From Mesorhizobium huakuii (GTDB lineage: Bacteria > Pseudomonadota > Alphaproteobacteria > Rhizobiales > Rhizobiaceae), in assembly GCF_014189455.1 (NCBI RefSeq), contig NZ_CP050296.1, forward strand, positions 1,240,001-1,304,000: a stretch of DNA of 64,000 nt. The letters run 5' to 3'. The position numbers and the translations under genes were made by a program. Positions 26,224 through 35,515 of this stretch are shown here, one piece after another. Position 1 is the stretch's first letter; each line of letters starts with the position of its first letter. The notes under the pieces were generated by a model. That model made no database searches. It was given only the letters and a program-made list of their open reading frames with translations, and was not told where the DNA came from.

Positions 26224-28928
26224 CAGGCCGCCACCAGCCGCAAATCAGGTGCCTTCGACGGCAGCAGCACGGCGAAGAAGGCGGGGATGGCGATGAGGTA
26301 GGCGATGGCCGCCCATTGCAGCACGGCGCTCAGGCCGAAGCTGGTGGCGACGATCGGCACCGCGGCCGAGCCGATGACCGAGAAACAGCCATTGATGCCC
26401 CAGGCCCAGACGAACAGATGCTCCTTGCCGAGCCGCGCCAGCCAGGTCATGGCGGTGGCCATCGGCATGCCCATCAGGAAGGCCGGCGGCGACACCAGCA
26501 GGAAACAGAGCAGCAGCCGCACCGCATAGGGATAGGCGCCGATCCAGTCGAGCACCGGCGACAGATAGAAGCCGTACGCAAGCAACAGCAGGCAGACCGC
26601 CAGCAGCACGAGAGGCAGCAGCGTCCTGGCGCGGTCGAAGATGCGCTCGGCAAACAGGCTGCCGAGGCCGGAAAACACCAGCATCGACGAGATCAGCACC
26701 GAGGCCGACACGGTCGGGTTGGCGAGTGCCACGGTGAAGCGGCTGATCAGCCCGACCTCGACCATGATGTAGCCGAGGCCGAGACAGGCGAAGTAAAGAA
26801 TGGTGCCGAGCTTGCCGCGCGAGCGCGAGAACACGATGCGCCAGCCGAAGATGACCGGCAGCAGCACCAGCGATGCCGCGGTGATGCAGGCAATGCCGAG
26901 CGTCGCCCAGATCAAGAGATAGCCCCAATCGTCCTGGAACAAATCGAGCCGGTCCAGCGTGCGCGGCAGGTCGGCAACCTTCACATAGGCGGCGAAATAG
27001 GGCTGGTCGTTGCTCAGCGCCCGCGCGTCGAAGACATAGTCGCCGGCAAGCTTTTCCCAGCCGCCGGTCAGAAGCGCGTGCCAGGCCATGCGCTGCAGTT
27101 CCGTCGCCGGCAACACTTGCGGGCCGGTATCGCCACCGGCACCCGCACAGGCGTCGAGCGTCGGGTCGGCTGGCGCCGTCGGGTCGCAATCGGGATTTCC
27201 AGGCGCGGTCGGATCGGCGGGCGCGGTCGCATCGGCGGCGGGCTGCGTCAGCGTCGCATCCTGTCCGCTGCCGAAGATCGAGGCGCGGTAATCATCGAGC
27301 ACCTTTTGCGCGCCCGAACCGTCATAAACCATTCCTGGATAGTAGACCTCCTCCCAGGACATCGATTTGGTGTAGTCGCGCAGCGTCTTGATCTCGGCCT
27401 CGGTGAAGCCGCCGCGCTTGAACAGAACGGTCGTGGTCGACAAGTAACTCGACACGGCGAAGACGTCGTTGGCGGCGCCTTGTGGATCAAAGGTTTTCGC
27501 CGCCTCGGCGATGGTCGAATAGAGCTTCAGCACCGATTTCGGCGGCTCTTCCTTGTTCCACAAGGTGATCGACAGCACGCCGCCATCGGCCAGCGCATGC
27601 ATGTAGCTCAGCATTGCTTCGCGTGTGTAGGCGTATTTCTCCGAGATGGCGAAGCCGCCGGGATTGGACAGGCCGACGCTGTCGGCGAGGCTGAGATCGA
27701 TGACGTCGTAGCGCTCCGCCGTGTTGGCGAGGAACAGCCGCCCGTCATAGTCGATCACCTTGAGCCGCGGCTCGGCAAGGATATCGCCGGTGACGTCTTT
27801 CAGGATCGGATCGCGGAACGCCCGCAGCGTCATCGGATTGCTCTCGGCGACAGTCACCGAGGTCGAACCGGCATTGAGCGCCGCCTGCGTGGAGATCCCG
27901 CCGCCGAACTGCACGACGAATGTCTTGGGCTTGTCCTTGATGACATAGGGGTAGTGCATCGGCAGATAGCGGAAATAGACCTGCTCGGCCGGCGCCAGAT
28001 TGCGCATGATGCCTTCCGGCCCGTCGCCGTCGCGATACATGCCGACATAGGTGTTGGCCGGCACTTCGGGCATGCCGAAGGCGGCATTGTCGCTCAGGCC
28101 GGGCGCGAAATGCATGTAGGAGCTAGCATAGACCTGCAAGTCGCCGAACGGCGAGACGCTGCGGTAGATGCGCTTGCCGTCCGGAAAATTGCGGGCATAG
28201 GCGACGCCCTTGTACTGCGACACGGCAATGTCGGGGATGCCGAGCAGGCCCGGCAGCATGAGGTAGCCGGCGATCGACAGCGCCGCCACGACGACGCCGG
28301 CGACGACACTCTTCCAGGCACCGAAGGCGATAAACCACAGGATCGAGCCGACAGCCCACAGCAGCAGCGGCACGACGATGATGGTTTCCGGCGCGAACAG
28401 ATAGAGCGACACCAGCACGACGAGACCGGCGAGACCAGAGCCGGTGAGGTCGGCGAAATAGACGCGGCCGAAGGCGGTGCGGCTTTTCAGGAAGACGATG
28501 CCGAGGAAGAACGCGCCGGCCAGGAACGGCAGGAGATAGAGCAGGAAGTTGGCGAGCAGCCGCCATTTCTGCGCCGGGTCGGACACCAGGAAGATGGCGT
28601 TGAACGGCACCGTCTGGGCAACCAGGTTGGCGCCGACGGCGAGCGGGCCGATCAGCAGCAGGGCCGCCGTCGCCGCGCCTTGCCAGTGGCGGTCGAACCA
28701 GTTTTTGCCGGCGAAGATGACGACACTCGATAGTGAGAAGCCAAGCATGGCGAGGCTGACCACCAGCGAACCGAAATGCGACCAGCTGCCGACGGCGAAC
28801 ACCCGCATCACCGCGATCTGCAGCGCGATGATGGCGCCGGCGATCAGCCCGACCGCCAGGTAATGCGCGAGCCGAGGCGCCTCCAGCGAGGCGATGCTTG
28901 GTCGAGAGGTCGATACGACAGCCGTCAT
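26223..28928 (-). CDS. Polytopic membrane protein with spermidine-synthase-like core
   Basis: A 901-residue protein: six or so helices (from YLAVGLIAGAIIALQIAVMR), a large middle domain of about 350 residues, then a second block of membrane helices (from YLLIWATLGIACITAASLVL). The middle domain has the nucleotide-binding motif FVVQFGGGISTQAALNAG, the acidic strand end TVAESNP and YDVIDLSLADSVG, in the order of SpeE-type aminopropyltransferase/methyltransferase folds. A low-complexity stretch with repeated TAPADPT units lies near residue 580. It is coupled to an exported hydrolase downstream and follows a Tat-exported methyltransferase gene by 22 bases. Function unknown; not a normal soluble spermidine synthase. 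Confidence 0.82.
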   Translation of the reverse strand: MTAVVSTSRPSIASLEAPRLAHYLAVGLIAGAIIALQIAVMRVFAVGSWSHFGSLVVSLAMLGFSLSSVVIFAGKNWFDRHWQGAATAALLLIGPLAVGANLVAQTVPFNAIFLVSDPAQKWRLLANFLLYLLPFLAGAFFLGIVFLKSRTAFGRVYFADLTGSGLAGLVVLVSLYLFAPETIIVVPLLLWAVGSILWFIAFGAWKSVVAGVVVAALSIAGYLMLPGLLGIPDIAVSQYKGVAYARNFPDGKRIYRSVSPFGDLQVYASSYMHFAPGLSDNAAFGMPEVPANTYVGMYRDGDGPEGIMRNLAPAEQVYFRYLPMHYPYVIKDKPKTFVVQFGGGISTQAALNAGSTSVTVAESNPMTLRAFRDPILKDVTGDILAEPRLKVIDYDGRLFLANTAERYDVIDLSLADSVGLSNPGGFAISEKYAYTREAMLSYMHALADGGVLSITLWNKEEPPKSVLKLYSTIAEAAKTFDPQGAANDVFAVSSYLSTTTVLFKRGGFTEAEIKTLRDYTKSMSWEEVYYPGMVYDGSGAQKVLDDYRASIFGSGQDATLTQPAADATAPADPTAPGNPDCDPTAPADPTLDACAGAGGDTGPQVLPATELQRMAWHALLTGGWEKLAGDYVFDARALSNDQPYFAAYVKVADLPRTLDRLDLFQDDWGYLLIWATLGIACITAASLVLLPVIFGWRIVFSRSRGKLGTILYFACLGLGYIMVEVGLISRFTVALANPTVSASVLISSMLVFSGLGSLFAERIFDRARTLLPLVLLAVCLLLLAYGFYLSPVLDWIGAYPYAVRLLLCFLLVSPPAFLMGMPMATAMTWLARLGKEHLFVWAWGINGCFSVIGSAAVPIVATSFGLSAVLQWAAIAYLIAIPAFFAVLLPSKAPDLRLVAA

Positions 28929-28950
28929 TCAGGCCCCTTGATGCGGCAAC

Positions 28951-29820
28951 TCAACCGTTGTGCGTGCCGACGATCTGGTCGCCTTCGAGCTTGGTGAACG
29001 GCACGAACGGCACCACCTTGCCATTATAGATGTCCGAGCGGACGATGTTGAATGTGCCGTCGGCGAGCTGCTGCTTGATCACCTTGAGCACGTGCTGGGC
29101 GCCCGGCGGGCCGACCGGGATGACCATCACGCCATTGGGCTTGAGCTGCTGCAGCAGCGACGGCGGAATGTGGTCGATGCCGCAGGTGACGATGATCTTG
29201 TCGAACGGGCCGACGCTCTCCCAGCCATAATAGCCGTCGGCATTGCGGCTGGTGACCGAGCCGAACACGCTGTAGCCGCGATCGATCAGCCCGTCATAGG
29301 TGCGCCGCGTACGCTGCGCCAGCGGATTGATGATCTCGATCGTGTGCACCTTGTCGGTGAGGTTGGCGAGATACGCCGACTGGTAGCCCGAACCGGTGCC
29401 GACTTCGAGCACGGCTTCGCCGAACTGCACGTCGATGGCCGTCGTCATGCGTCCGACCAGATGCGGGCCGGAAATGGTCACGCCATAGCCGATGTCGAGG
29501 AAGGCATGGTCATAGGCGCGCCCCAGATTCTGCGGCAGCACGAATTCTTCCCGTGGCGTCGAAAGGAAGGCGCGCTTGTTGCGGTCGTCCAGCACGTCCT
29601 TGTTGTAGACCATGATCTGGAAGCGATCGAATCGCTCGGCCAAAAACTTCGGATCCTCGCCGCGATTGGCCACCATCCAGTCGATGAACGCTTTTTTGTC
29701 GCTCAACGGCACTTCGGCATTGCGGTCGTAGGGCACCGGCAAGGCAGCCCTGACGGTCGCCGGAAGAATGGAGAACGCCGCCGCACCCGCCGACAGCGTC
29801 AAGAAATCCCGACGCTTCAT
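28951..29820 (-). CDS. Tat-exported protein-L-isoaspartate methyltransferase-like protein
   Basis: PIMT/Pcm-family SAM-dependent methyltransferase of 289 residues preceded by a twin-arginine signal: MKRRDFLTLSAGAAAFSILP with the RRDFL motif. The ATG at 29820 has GGAGGC upstream. The catalytic fold follows the PIMT order: GYGVTISGPHLVGRMTTAID, motif I VLEVGTGSGYQSAYLA, VHTIEI as post-I, FDKIIVTCGIDHIPPSLLQQ and the PVGPPGAQ region. Classical PIMT repairs isoaspartyl residues in the cytosol using SAM, so export is puzzling. It heads a four-gene minus-strand run with the SpeE-like membrane protein, an exported hydrolase and a small membrane protein. A different periplasmic role is possible. Confidence 0.85.
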   Translation of the reverse strand: MKRRDFLTLSAGAAAFSILPATVRAALPVPYDRNAEVPLSDKKAFIDWMVANRGEDPKFLAERFDRFQIMVYNKDVLDDRNKRAFLSTPREEFVLPQNLGRAYDHAFLDIGYGVTISGPHLVGRMTTAIDVQFGEAVLEVGTGSGYQSAYLANLTDKVHTIEIINPLAQRTRRTYDGLIDRGYSVFGSVTSRNADGYYGWESVGPFDKIIVTCGIDHIPPSLLQQLKPNGVMVIPVGPPGAQHVLKVIKQQLADGTFNIVRSDIYNGKVVPFVPFTKLEGDQIVGTHNG

Positions 29821-30337
29821 GGAAAAAGCCTCCAAAAGTGGCCTTTGCCACCCCAAAACCAAGCACTTCAACCCGATTGCACCGCCTCCCAAAACGAGTC
29901 AATGGCCGTCAGGAGACGGGCGTCCAACCGGGGATTTTGTTGCAAGCGGGCAACAGTTTTGCCAGTCGATCGGGTCTTTTTCAGTCACGGCAAGCGACAA
30001 GCGACCCACGCTTTGTTCCGGGAAATATGCATTTTTGCTAATTTAACACGGTCCGTTCTGCTTGACTCGGCCGCCAAAAACAGGCAGCAAACCTGCTTCG
30101 GAAGGGCTGTAATACCGCGTGCATGATCGTGGACGAGCCTTTTTGGCACAAAGTCCACGTCTCTCTGTTGGTTTTGAGAGGGATTGGTTAACCAACTTTG
30201 TCCATATTTTGAAGCAATCGGCAACCAACGACAGGCGCGGCAAACGCGTCGGGGACCACCTGGGATCACTCACAGAATGGTCGTCGCGGCTGACAAGGCC
30301 ACGTACGGGGAAAACCGATTGGAGCAAGATTGGTTGC
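29821..30337 (+). promoter_or_regulatory. Divergent intergenic region with palindromes
   Basis: 517 bases without a convincing gene between the divergent methyltransferase and DUF2778 genes. It holds CGTGGAC/GTCCACG (about 30128-30154, around a T-rich loop) and a perfect 12-base palindrome TTGGTTAACCAA at 30184-30195. These are candidate regulatory elements for the plus-strand gene. A TTGACT box at 30061 may be a -35 element. Confidence 0.4.
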
Positions 30338-31972
30338 ATGGCGTTGTCGAGTAAACACAAAATAATCTGGGGCCAGCGCGAGGGCGGCGAGTTCGTCGAT
30401 GCGCAGCGTGCCCCTTCCTTCAACCCGAAACGGATCGTCCGCTGGGTCGCGGTGCCCGGTGCCAGCGCCGCCGTCGGCCTGTGGCTGATCGGCACCATGG
30501 CCGGCCTCAGTTCCGTCGGCGCCTCGCTTTCGGCGACGTCGGGCGGCGGCCTGCCGCAGACGCTGGCCATGCCGGGCTCGCTGGCGATGGCCGATCCGCT
30601 GAAGCAGCATTTCCTCAGATCTTCGGCGCCGTTCGTGCTGGCCAATGCCCATGGCGGCGCGCAGGCCCTGCACGACCACGCCGTGCAATGCGGCGCCAGC
30701 TGCTTCAAGCTGGCCCGTGTGAGCCCGCTGGCGGAGAAATCCGCGCGCCTCGTGGCGCAGGCAAAGCCGGAGCAGCCAATCCTGAAGTCGAAGGCGCAGG
30801 AGCGCTTCGAACGCATGGAAGCGTCGCTGTCGCCGACCAAGCTCGCCGCCGCCTTTGCCGGCGCCGGCAAGCCTGTTGCCACGGCCGACGCCCGCCCGGT
30901 GATTTCCAAGGCCGCGCCGCAGATTATCGAGGCGTCGCTGGTGCCGTCGGCCCAGGTTATGGCCAGCCTGTCGGATGACATGCCGGCTCCTGCGGCGGAA
31001 CGCTTCGCCCGTGCCGACACCGGTTCCGTTGTCGTGCAGACCGCGCCGGCGCCGACGGGCTTTGCCCAGTCGCAAACACCCGACAACGCACAGCTGGCGC
31101 TGGCGCTCGTCGAGTCGATGCCGGTCGATGACGAGGCATTCGCCTCGCCGCTGCCGATGACTGAATCCTCGGCCGATGTTGCGGTTGCGCCAGTCGAGAC
31201 CCAGCAGCAGCAGCCTGGCGACGCCGCCTCGCTGCCGGATGCGCTGACCGACGACGTGCCGCTGCCGAGCCGACGCCCGCAGTACGACACGCCGCAGCCC
31301 AAGGCCGTGGAGCAGGACAGACCCGCGCCGCAGCCCAAGGTTGCTCCGCCCAAGATCGCGCAGCAGAAGCCGGCGCCGCAGGCGAAGCCGGTCCAGCAGG
31401 CACAGCAGCCGACAAGGCCGGCCCGGACCGGCCGGTCTGGCGAGGGCGGCGATGTGCTCGCCTATGCCAAGCCGGACACGCCTTCGGGCGGCCTCGGTCA
31501 GGCGTTCAGGAACCTTTTCAACGGGCCGGGCGGCGGCAGCGGAGCCGGTCACGGCGTCGCCGTCTATGACATCAGCGCCAAGACCGTCTACATGCCGGAT
31601 GGCCAGCGGCTCGAGGCGCATTCCGGTCTCGGCGCCATGGTCGACCAGCCGCGCTATGTCCACGTCAAGGATCGTGGCCCGACGCCGCCCAACACCTACA
31701 ATCTGTCGCTGCGTGAATCCCGCTTCCATGGCGTCGAGGCGCTGCGCCTGACCCCGGTCGGTGGCGGCAACAAATACAACCGCAACGGCCTGCTCGCCCA
31801 CACCTACATGCTGCGCGGCGGCCGCGCCGAGTCCAATGGCTGCGTCGTCTTCCGGGACTATGCCCGCTTCCTCGCCGCCTTCAAGAAGGGCAAGGTCACA
31901 CGTCTCGTCGTGGTGCCGCGCCTGAACGGATCGCCGACACAGGTGGCGACGGACAACGCCCGCGGCGCCTGA
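30338..31972 (+). CDS. DUF2778 (Tlde1-like L,D-transpeptidase-fold) protein with long linker
   Basis: A 544-residue protein starting at ATG 30338 with GGAG upstream. An N-terminal membrane helix (VRWVAVPGASAAVGLWLIGT) is followed by about 330 residues of Ala/Pro/Gln-rich, presumably periplasmic linker, then a C-terminal DUF2778 domain: AVYDISAKTVYMPDGQRLEA, SGLGAMVDQPRYVHVKDRGP and the active-site-like GGRAESNGCVVFRDYARF. In Salmonella Tlde1 this fold is an L,D-transpeptidase-type effector attacking peptidoglycan. Here the anchored layout and absence of secretion or immunity genes suggest a housekeeping cell-wall enzyme. Catalytic Cys in NGC is present. Confidence 0.85.
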   Translation: MALSSKHKIIWGQREGGEFVDAQRAPSFNPKRIVRWVAVPGASAAVGLWLIGTMAGLSSVGASLSATSGGGLPQTLAMPGSLAMADPLKQHFLRSSAPFVLANAHGGAQALHDHAVQCGASCFKLARVSPLAEKSARLVAQAKPEQPILKSKAQERFERMEASLSPTKLAAAFAGAGKPVATADARPVISKAAPQIIEASLVPSAQVMASLSDDMPAPAAERFARADTGSVVVQTAPAPTGFAQSQTPDNAQLALALVESMPVDDEAFASPLPMTESSADVAVAPVETQQQQPGDAASLPDALTDDVPLPSRRPQYDTPQPKAVEQDRPAPQPKVAPPKIAQQKPAPQAKPVQQAQQPTRPARTGRSGEGGDVLAYAKPDTPSGGLGQAFRNLFNGPGGGSGAGHGVAVYDISAKTVYMPDGQRLEAHSGLGAMVDQPRYVHVKDRGPTPPNTYNLSLRESRFHGVEALRLTPVGGGNKYNRNGLLAHTYMLRGGRAESNGCVVFRDYARFLAAFKKGKVTRLVVVPRLNGSPTQVATDNARGA

Positions 31973-31980
31973 CCGCGACA

Positions 31981-32030
31981 GGCAGGCGCCCTTCGGCACC
32001 TGCCTCCTCCTGACAGCCTTCTGTCAGGAG
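31981..32030 (+). terminator. Two stem-loops between DUF2778 gene and uvrB
   Basis: GGCAGGCGCC/GGCACCTGCC (31981-32004) and CTCCTGACA/TGTCAGGAG (32007-32030, nine-pair stem). There is no T run, so termination is only probable. Confidence 0.4.
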
Positions 32031-32100
32031 CCGCATCCGGGCATGCGCCTCGCCGCATCCCGCCCTTTCCATTTTCGCCAAGACCCACCATATTCGGGAC

Positions 32101-35100
32101 ATGGCCAAATCCCCCGATAAAAGAACGCCGCCGACGGCGGATGACGACCGCGCCGCGCCGAAGCGGCGCAGCCCGCTGACCGATTTCCTCGACGCCTCGG
32201 AGCCGCTGCACAGAGGCGGCTTCGCCGAGATGCCGCAGCCCGAACTGTCGGGCACGCCGCTGACCGGCTCGATCGCCGACTGGGCCGAGCAGATCGAACA
32301 GGAGGCGGAGCGCGAAGGGCGCCAGACCGGCAAGGGCGACGGCGGCAAAGCGCCAAAGCCGTCGAAGAAGATTCCTGAGCGTTCGTCCGCGCCTGGACGC
32401 ACGGCGCGCGGCACCTCGATGGGCGGCGCGGCCACGGCGCGCGAACGCACGGCAGCCGGCCTTAACCCGGTCGCCGGCCTCGACATCTCGCTGGAAGAGG
32501 CCGAGACGATGACGTCGAGCGGCGTCACCGCGACGGTCGCCGCTCTGTCGGCGCTGATCGAATCCGGCAATCCGCTGCACAAGGACGGCGTGCTGTGGAC
32601 GCCGCACCGCCCTGCCCGGCCGGAAAAATCCGAAGGCGGCATCGCCATCAAGATGGTGTCGGACTTCGAGCCGGCCGGGGACCAGCCGACCGCCATCAAG
32701 GACCTTGTCGAAGGTGTCGACAACAGCGACCGCACCCAGGTGCTGCTCGGCGTCACCGGCTCGGGCAAAACCTTCACCATGGCCAAGGTGATCGAGGAGA
32801 CCCAGCGCCCTGCCCTGATCCTGGCGCCCAACAAGACGCTGGCAGCGCAGCTCTATTCCGAGTTCAAGAAATTCTTCCCCGACAATGCGGTGGAGTATTT
32901 CGTCTCCTATTACGATTATTACCAGCCGGAAGCCTACGTCCCGCGCACCGACACTTTCATCGAGAAGGAATCCTCGATCAACGAGCAGATCGACCGCATG
33001 CGCCACTCGGCGACGCGCTCGCTGCTCGAGCGCGACGACGTCATCATCGTCGCCTCGGTGTCCTGCATCTACGGTATCGGCTCGGTCGAGACCTATACGG
33101 CGATGACCTTCCAGATGCAGATTGGCGACCGGCTCGACCAGCGGGCTCTGCTAGCTGACCTCGTCGCCCAGCAGTACAAGCGGCAGGACATCAATTTCGT
33201 CCGCGGCTCGTTCCGCGTGCGCGGCGACACGATCGAGATCTTCCCGGCCCACCTTGAGGATCGTGCCTGGCGCATCTCGATGTTCGGCGACGAGATCGAG
33301 CAGATCACCGAGTTCGATCCGCTGACCGGCCAGAAGACCGGGGAGCTGAAAAGCGTCAAGATCTACGCCAACTCGCACTATGTGACGCCGCGCCCGACGC
33401 TCAACCAGGCGATCAAGTCGATCAAGGAAGAGCTCAAGCAGCGGCTGGTCGAGCTGGAGCGCGCCGGCCGCCTGCTGGAGGCGCAGCGGCTGGAACAGCG
33501 CACCCGCTTCGACCTCGAAATGCTGGAGGCCACCGGCTCTTGCGCCGGCATCGAAAACTATTCGCGCTATCTCACCGGCCGTCAGCCGGGCGATCCGCCG
33601 CCGACCTTGTTCGAATACATTCCCGACAATGCGCTGGTCTTCATCGACGAAAGCCATGTCACCGTACCGCAGATCGGCGGCATGTATCGCGGCGACTTCA
33701 GGCGCAAGGCGACGCTGGCCGAATACGGATTCCGCCTGCCCTCCTGCATGGACAACCGGCCGCTGCGCTTCGAGGAATGGGACGCCATGCGTCCGCTTTC
33801 CGTCGCCGTTTCGGCGACCCCTGGCGGCTGGGAGATGGAACAGGCCGGCGGCGTCTTCGCCGAGCAGGTCATCCGCCCGACCGGGCTGATCGACCCGCCG
33901 GTCGAGGTGCGCCCGGCGAAGAGCCAGGTCGACGATGTCGTCGGCGAGATCCGCGAGACCACCAAGGCAGGCTACCGCACGCTGGTCACCGTGCTGACCA
34001 AGCGCATGGCCGAGGATTTGACCGAATATCTGCACGAACAGGGCGTGCGCGTGCGCTACATGCATTCCGACATCGACACGCTGGAGCGCATCGAGATCCT
34101 GCGCGATCTGCGCCTCGGCGCTTTCGACGTGCTGGTCGGCATCAACCTTCTGCGCGAAGGCCTCGACATTCCCGAATGCGGCTTCGTCGCCATTCTCGAC
34201 GCCGACAAGGAAGGTTTTTTGCGTTCCGAGACGTCGCTGATCCAGACCATCGGCCGCGCCGCCCGCAACGTCGACGGCAAGGTCATCCTCTACGCCGACC
34301 AGGTCACCGGCTCGATGGAACGGGCGATGGCCGAGACCAACCGCCGCCGCGAAAAGCAGATGGAATGGAACGCGGCCAACGGCATCACGCCGGAATCGGT
34401 CAAGTCGCGCATCTCCGACATTCTCGACTCGGTCTACGAGAAGGACCACGTCCGCGCCGACATCTCGCAGTTCACCGACAGCGCCGGCGCCATGATGGGC
34501 AACAACCTCAAGGCGCATCTCGACGCCATGGAGAAACAGATGCGCGACGCCGCCGCCAATCTCGATTTCGAGAAGGCGGCCCGCATCCGCGACGAGATCA
34601 AGCGTTTGCGCGAGATGGAACTGTCCATATCCGAAGACCCTCTGGCCAAATATGCCGATATGGAAAGCCCGGTCTCGGGCCGCGAAAAGGGGAAGCACAA
34701 CAAGGGCGTGGCCAAGCACCGCACGGTCGAGGAACAGGAACGTTTCCGCAAGCTCGACGAAGTACGCGCCGCCGAAGAGGCCGCCAGGGCTGCCCGGCCC
34801 AACCTCTTCCGCAAGCCGTCGATCGACGACATGGGCCCCGGCACCGACATGCCGACGCCGGCGGGTGCCGTATCGCGCTCGCTGTTCAAGAAGCAGTCGG
34901 CAGAGGAAGCGCACGGCTCCGACTTCGGCATTCCGGGCGACGCCACCAAACCGCTGTTCAAGAAGAACTCGCTCGACGAGATGACGGTGCGGCGGACGGA
35001 AAAGCCGGTCGAGGGAAAACTGCCGGCGAAGCCTCAGCCGATCTCCCCCAAGTGGGGGGAGATGCCCGGCGGGGCAGGCGCGAAGGATCGCGACGACAAA

Positions 35101-35202
35101 CCAATCGTCCGCCAGCGCGCCGGCATCGGCTCTTACGAGGACCCAGGCGATACGCGCAGAGAGAAGCGCCGGCCGGGCAAGACCGGGCGGCCGGGGAAGT
35201 AG
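32101..35202 (+). CDS. uvrB: Excinuclease ABC subunit B, with long N- and C-terminal extensions
   Basis: Damage-recognition helicase of nucleotide excision repair, working with UvrA, UvrC and UvrD. The core runs from about residue 180 ([20 protein letters not shown]): Walker [13 protein letters not shown] near 217, the beta-hairpin [17 protein letters not shown] near 270 that grips DNA, DESHVT near 515, GRAARN near 719 and the C-terminal UVR motif [16 protein letters not shown] near 820. At 1033 residues it is far longer than E. coli UvrB (673). The added 180 N-terminal and roughly 200 C-terminal residues are low-complexity and charged. A repeat-derived segment lies in the tail (35041-35075). 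Confidence 0.95.
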   Translation: MAKSPDKRTPPTADDDRAAPKRRSPLTDFLDASEPLHRGGFAEMPQPELSGTPLTGSIADWAEQIEQEAEREGRQTGKGDGGKAPKPSKKIPERSSAPGRTARGTSMGGAATARERTAAGLNPVAGLDISLEEAETMTSSGVTATVAALSALIESGNPLHKDGVLWTPHRPARPEKSEGGIAIKMVSDFEPAGDQPTAIKDLVEGVDNSDRTQVLLGVTGSGKTFTMAKVIEETQRPALILAPNKTLAAQLYSEFKKFFPDNAVEYFVSYYDYYQPEAYVPRTDTFIEKESSINEQIDRMRHSATRSLLERDDVIIVASVSCIYGIGSVETYTAMTFQMQIGDRLDQRALLADLVAQQYKRQDINFVRGSFRVRGDTIEIFPAHLEDRAWRISMFGDEIEQITEFDPLTGQKTGELKSVKIYANSHYVTPRPTLNQAIKSIKEELKQRLVELERAGRLLEAQRLEQRTRFDLEMLEATGSCAGIENYSRYLTGRQPGDPPPTLFEYIPDNALVFIDESHVTVPQIGGMYRGDFRRKATLAEYGFRLPSCMDNRPLRFEEWDAMRPLSVAVSATPGGWEMEQAGGVFAEQVIRPTGLIDPPVEVRPAKSQVDDVVGEIRETTKAGYRTLVTVLTKRMAEDLTEYLHEQGVRVRYMHSDIDTLERIEILRDLRLGAFDVLVGINLLREGLDIPECGFVAILDADKEGFLRSETSLIQTIGRAARNVDGKVILYADQVTGSMERAMAETNRRREKQMEWNAANGITPESVKSRISDILDSVYEKDHVRADISQFTDSAGAMMGNNLKAHLDAMEKQMRDAAANLDFEKAARIRDEIKRLREMELSISEDPLAKYADMESPVSGREKGKHNKGVAKHRTVEEQERFRKLDEVRAAEEAARAARPNLFRKPSIDDMGPGTDMPTPAGAVSRSLFKKQSAEEAHGSDFGIPGDATKPLFKKNSLDEMTVRRTEKPVEGKLPAKPQPISPKWGEMPGGAGAKDRDDKPIVRQRAGIGSYEDPGDTRREKRRPGKTGRPGK

Positions 35203-35211
35203 CGCTTTTTC

Positions 35212-35360
35212 CCTTCTCCCCTTGTGGGAGAAGGTGGATCGGCGCGCAGCGCCGAGACGGATGAGGGGTGTTCCAGCGGAGTGAGACGTTGGTGTTTCCT
35301 GGAACACCCCTCATCCGACCTCGCTTCGCGAGGCCACCTTCTCCCACAAGGGGAGAAGGA
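35212..35360. repeat. Intergenic repeat family A, copy 2
   Basis: Nearly identical to 19831-19975 and in the same orientation: CTTCTCCCCTTGTGGGAGAAG left arm, GGATGAGGGGTGTTCCA/TGGAACACCCCTCATCC inner stem, CTTCTCCCACAAGGGGAGAAG right arm. It sits ten bases after the uvrB stop. Confidence 0.85.
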
Positions 35361-35443
35361 AACTGCGCTCCACTTGCCTTCACCCCCGCCTTTGGTGTAA
35401 TCGCTTCGCACACTCAACGTCTTGTCTCGAAAGGAGGGCTCAC

Positions 35444-35515
35444 GTGTTTACGTTTCATCGTCACCATCGTCAGCGTGGCCCGATTTCTGCCCTGCGAGTT
35501 CGCTTGCAGGGCTGA
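35444..35515 (+). CDS. Candidate leader peptide upstream of ABC-F gene
   Basis: A 23-residue ORF with a very good ribosome site (AAAGGAGGGCTCAC then GTG at 35444). Sequence: MFTFHRHHRQRGPISALRVR plus LQG, notably rich in His and Arg near the start. Its last codons form the UUCG hairpin at 35490-35511. Many ABC-F resistance genes are induced by ribosome stalling on short leaders; that model is applied here by analogy. Too short for homology, so conservation is the test. Confidence 0.45.
   Translation: MFTFHRHHRQRGPISALRVRLQG
35490..35511 (+). promoter_or_regulatory. UUCG-capped hairpin inside leader ORF
   Basis: CCCTGCGAG-TTCG-CTTGCAGGG forms nine pairs including one G-U. It overlaps the end of the leader ORF. 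Followed by GGGTTTTTTCCC and a further T6 run, it could act as an attenuator. Confidence 0.45.

Noticed and set aside
26163..28733. 856-codon plus-strand open frame opposite the SpeE-like gene
   Set aside because: It is the antisense shadow of a high-GC gene: rich in Arg/His/Gly/Gln with no domain, while the minus strand encodes clear membrane helices.
30338..31972. Type VI secretion effector
   Set aside because: The domain is Tlde1-like, but the N-terminal membrane anchor and lack of immunity or T6SS genes argue against secretion.
33151..35307. 718-codon minus-strand open frame opposite uvrB
   Set aside because: Antisense shadow of uvrB with no recognisable protein features.
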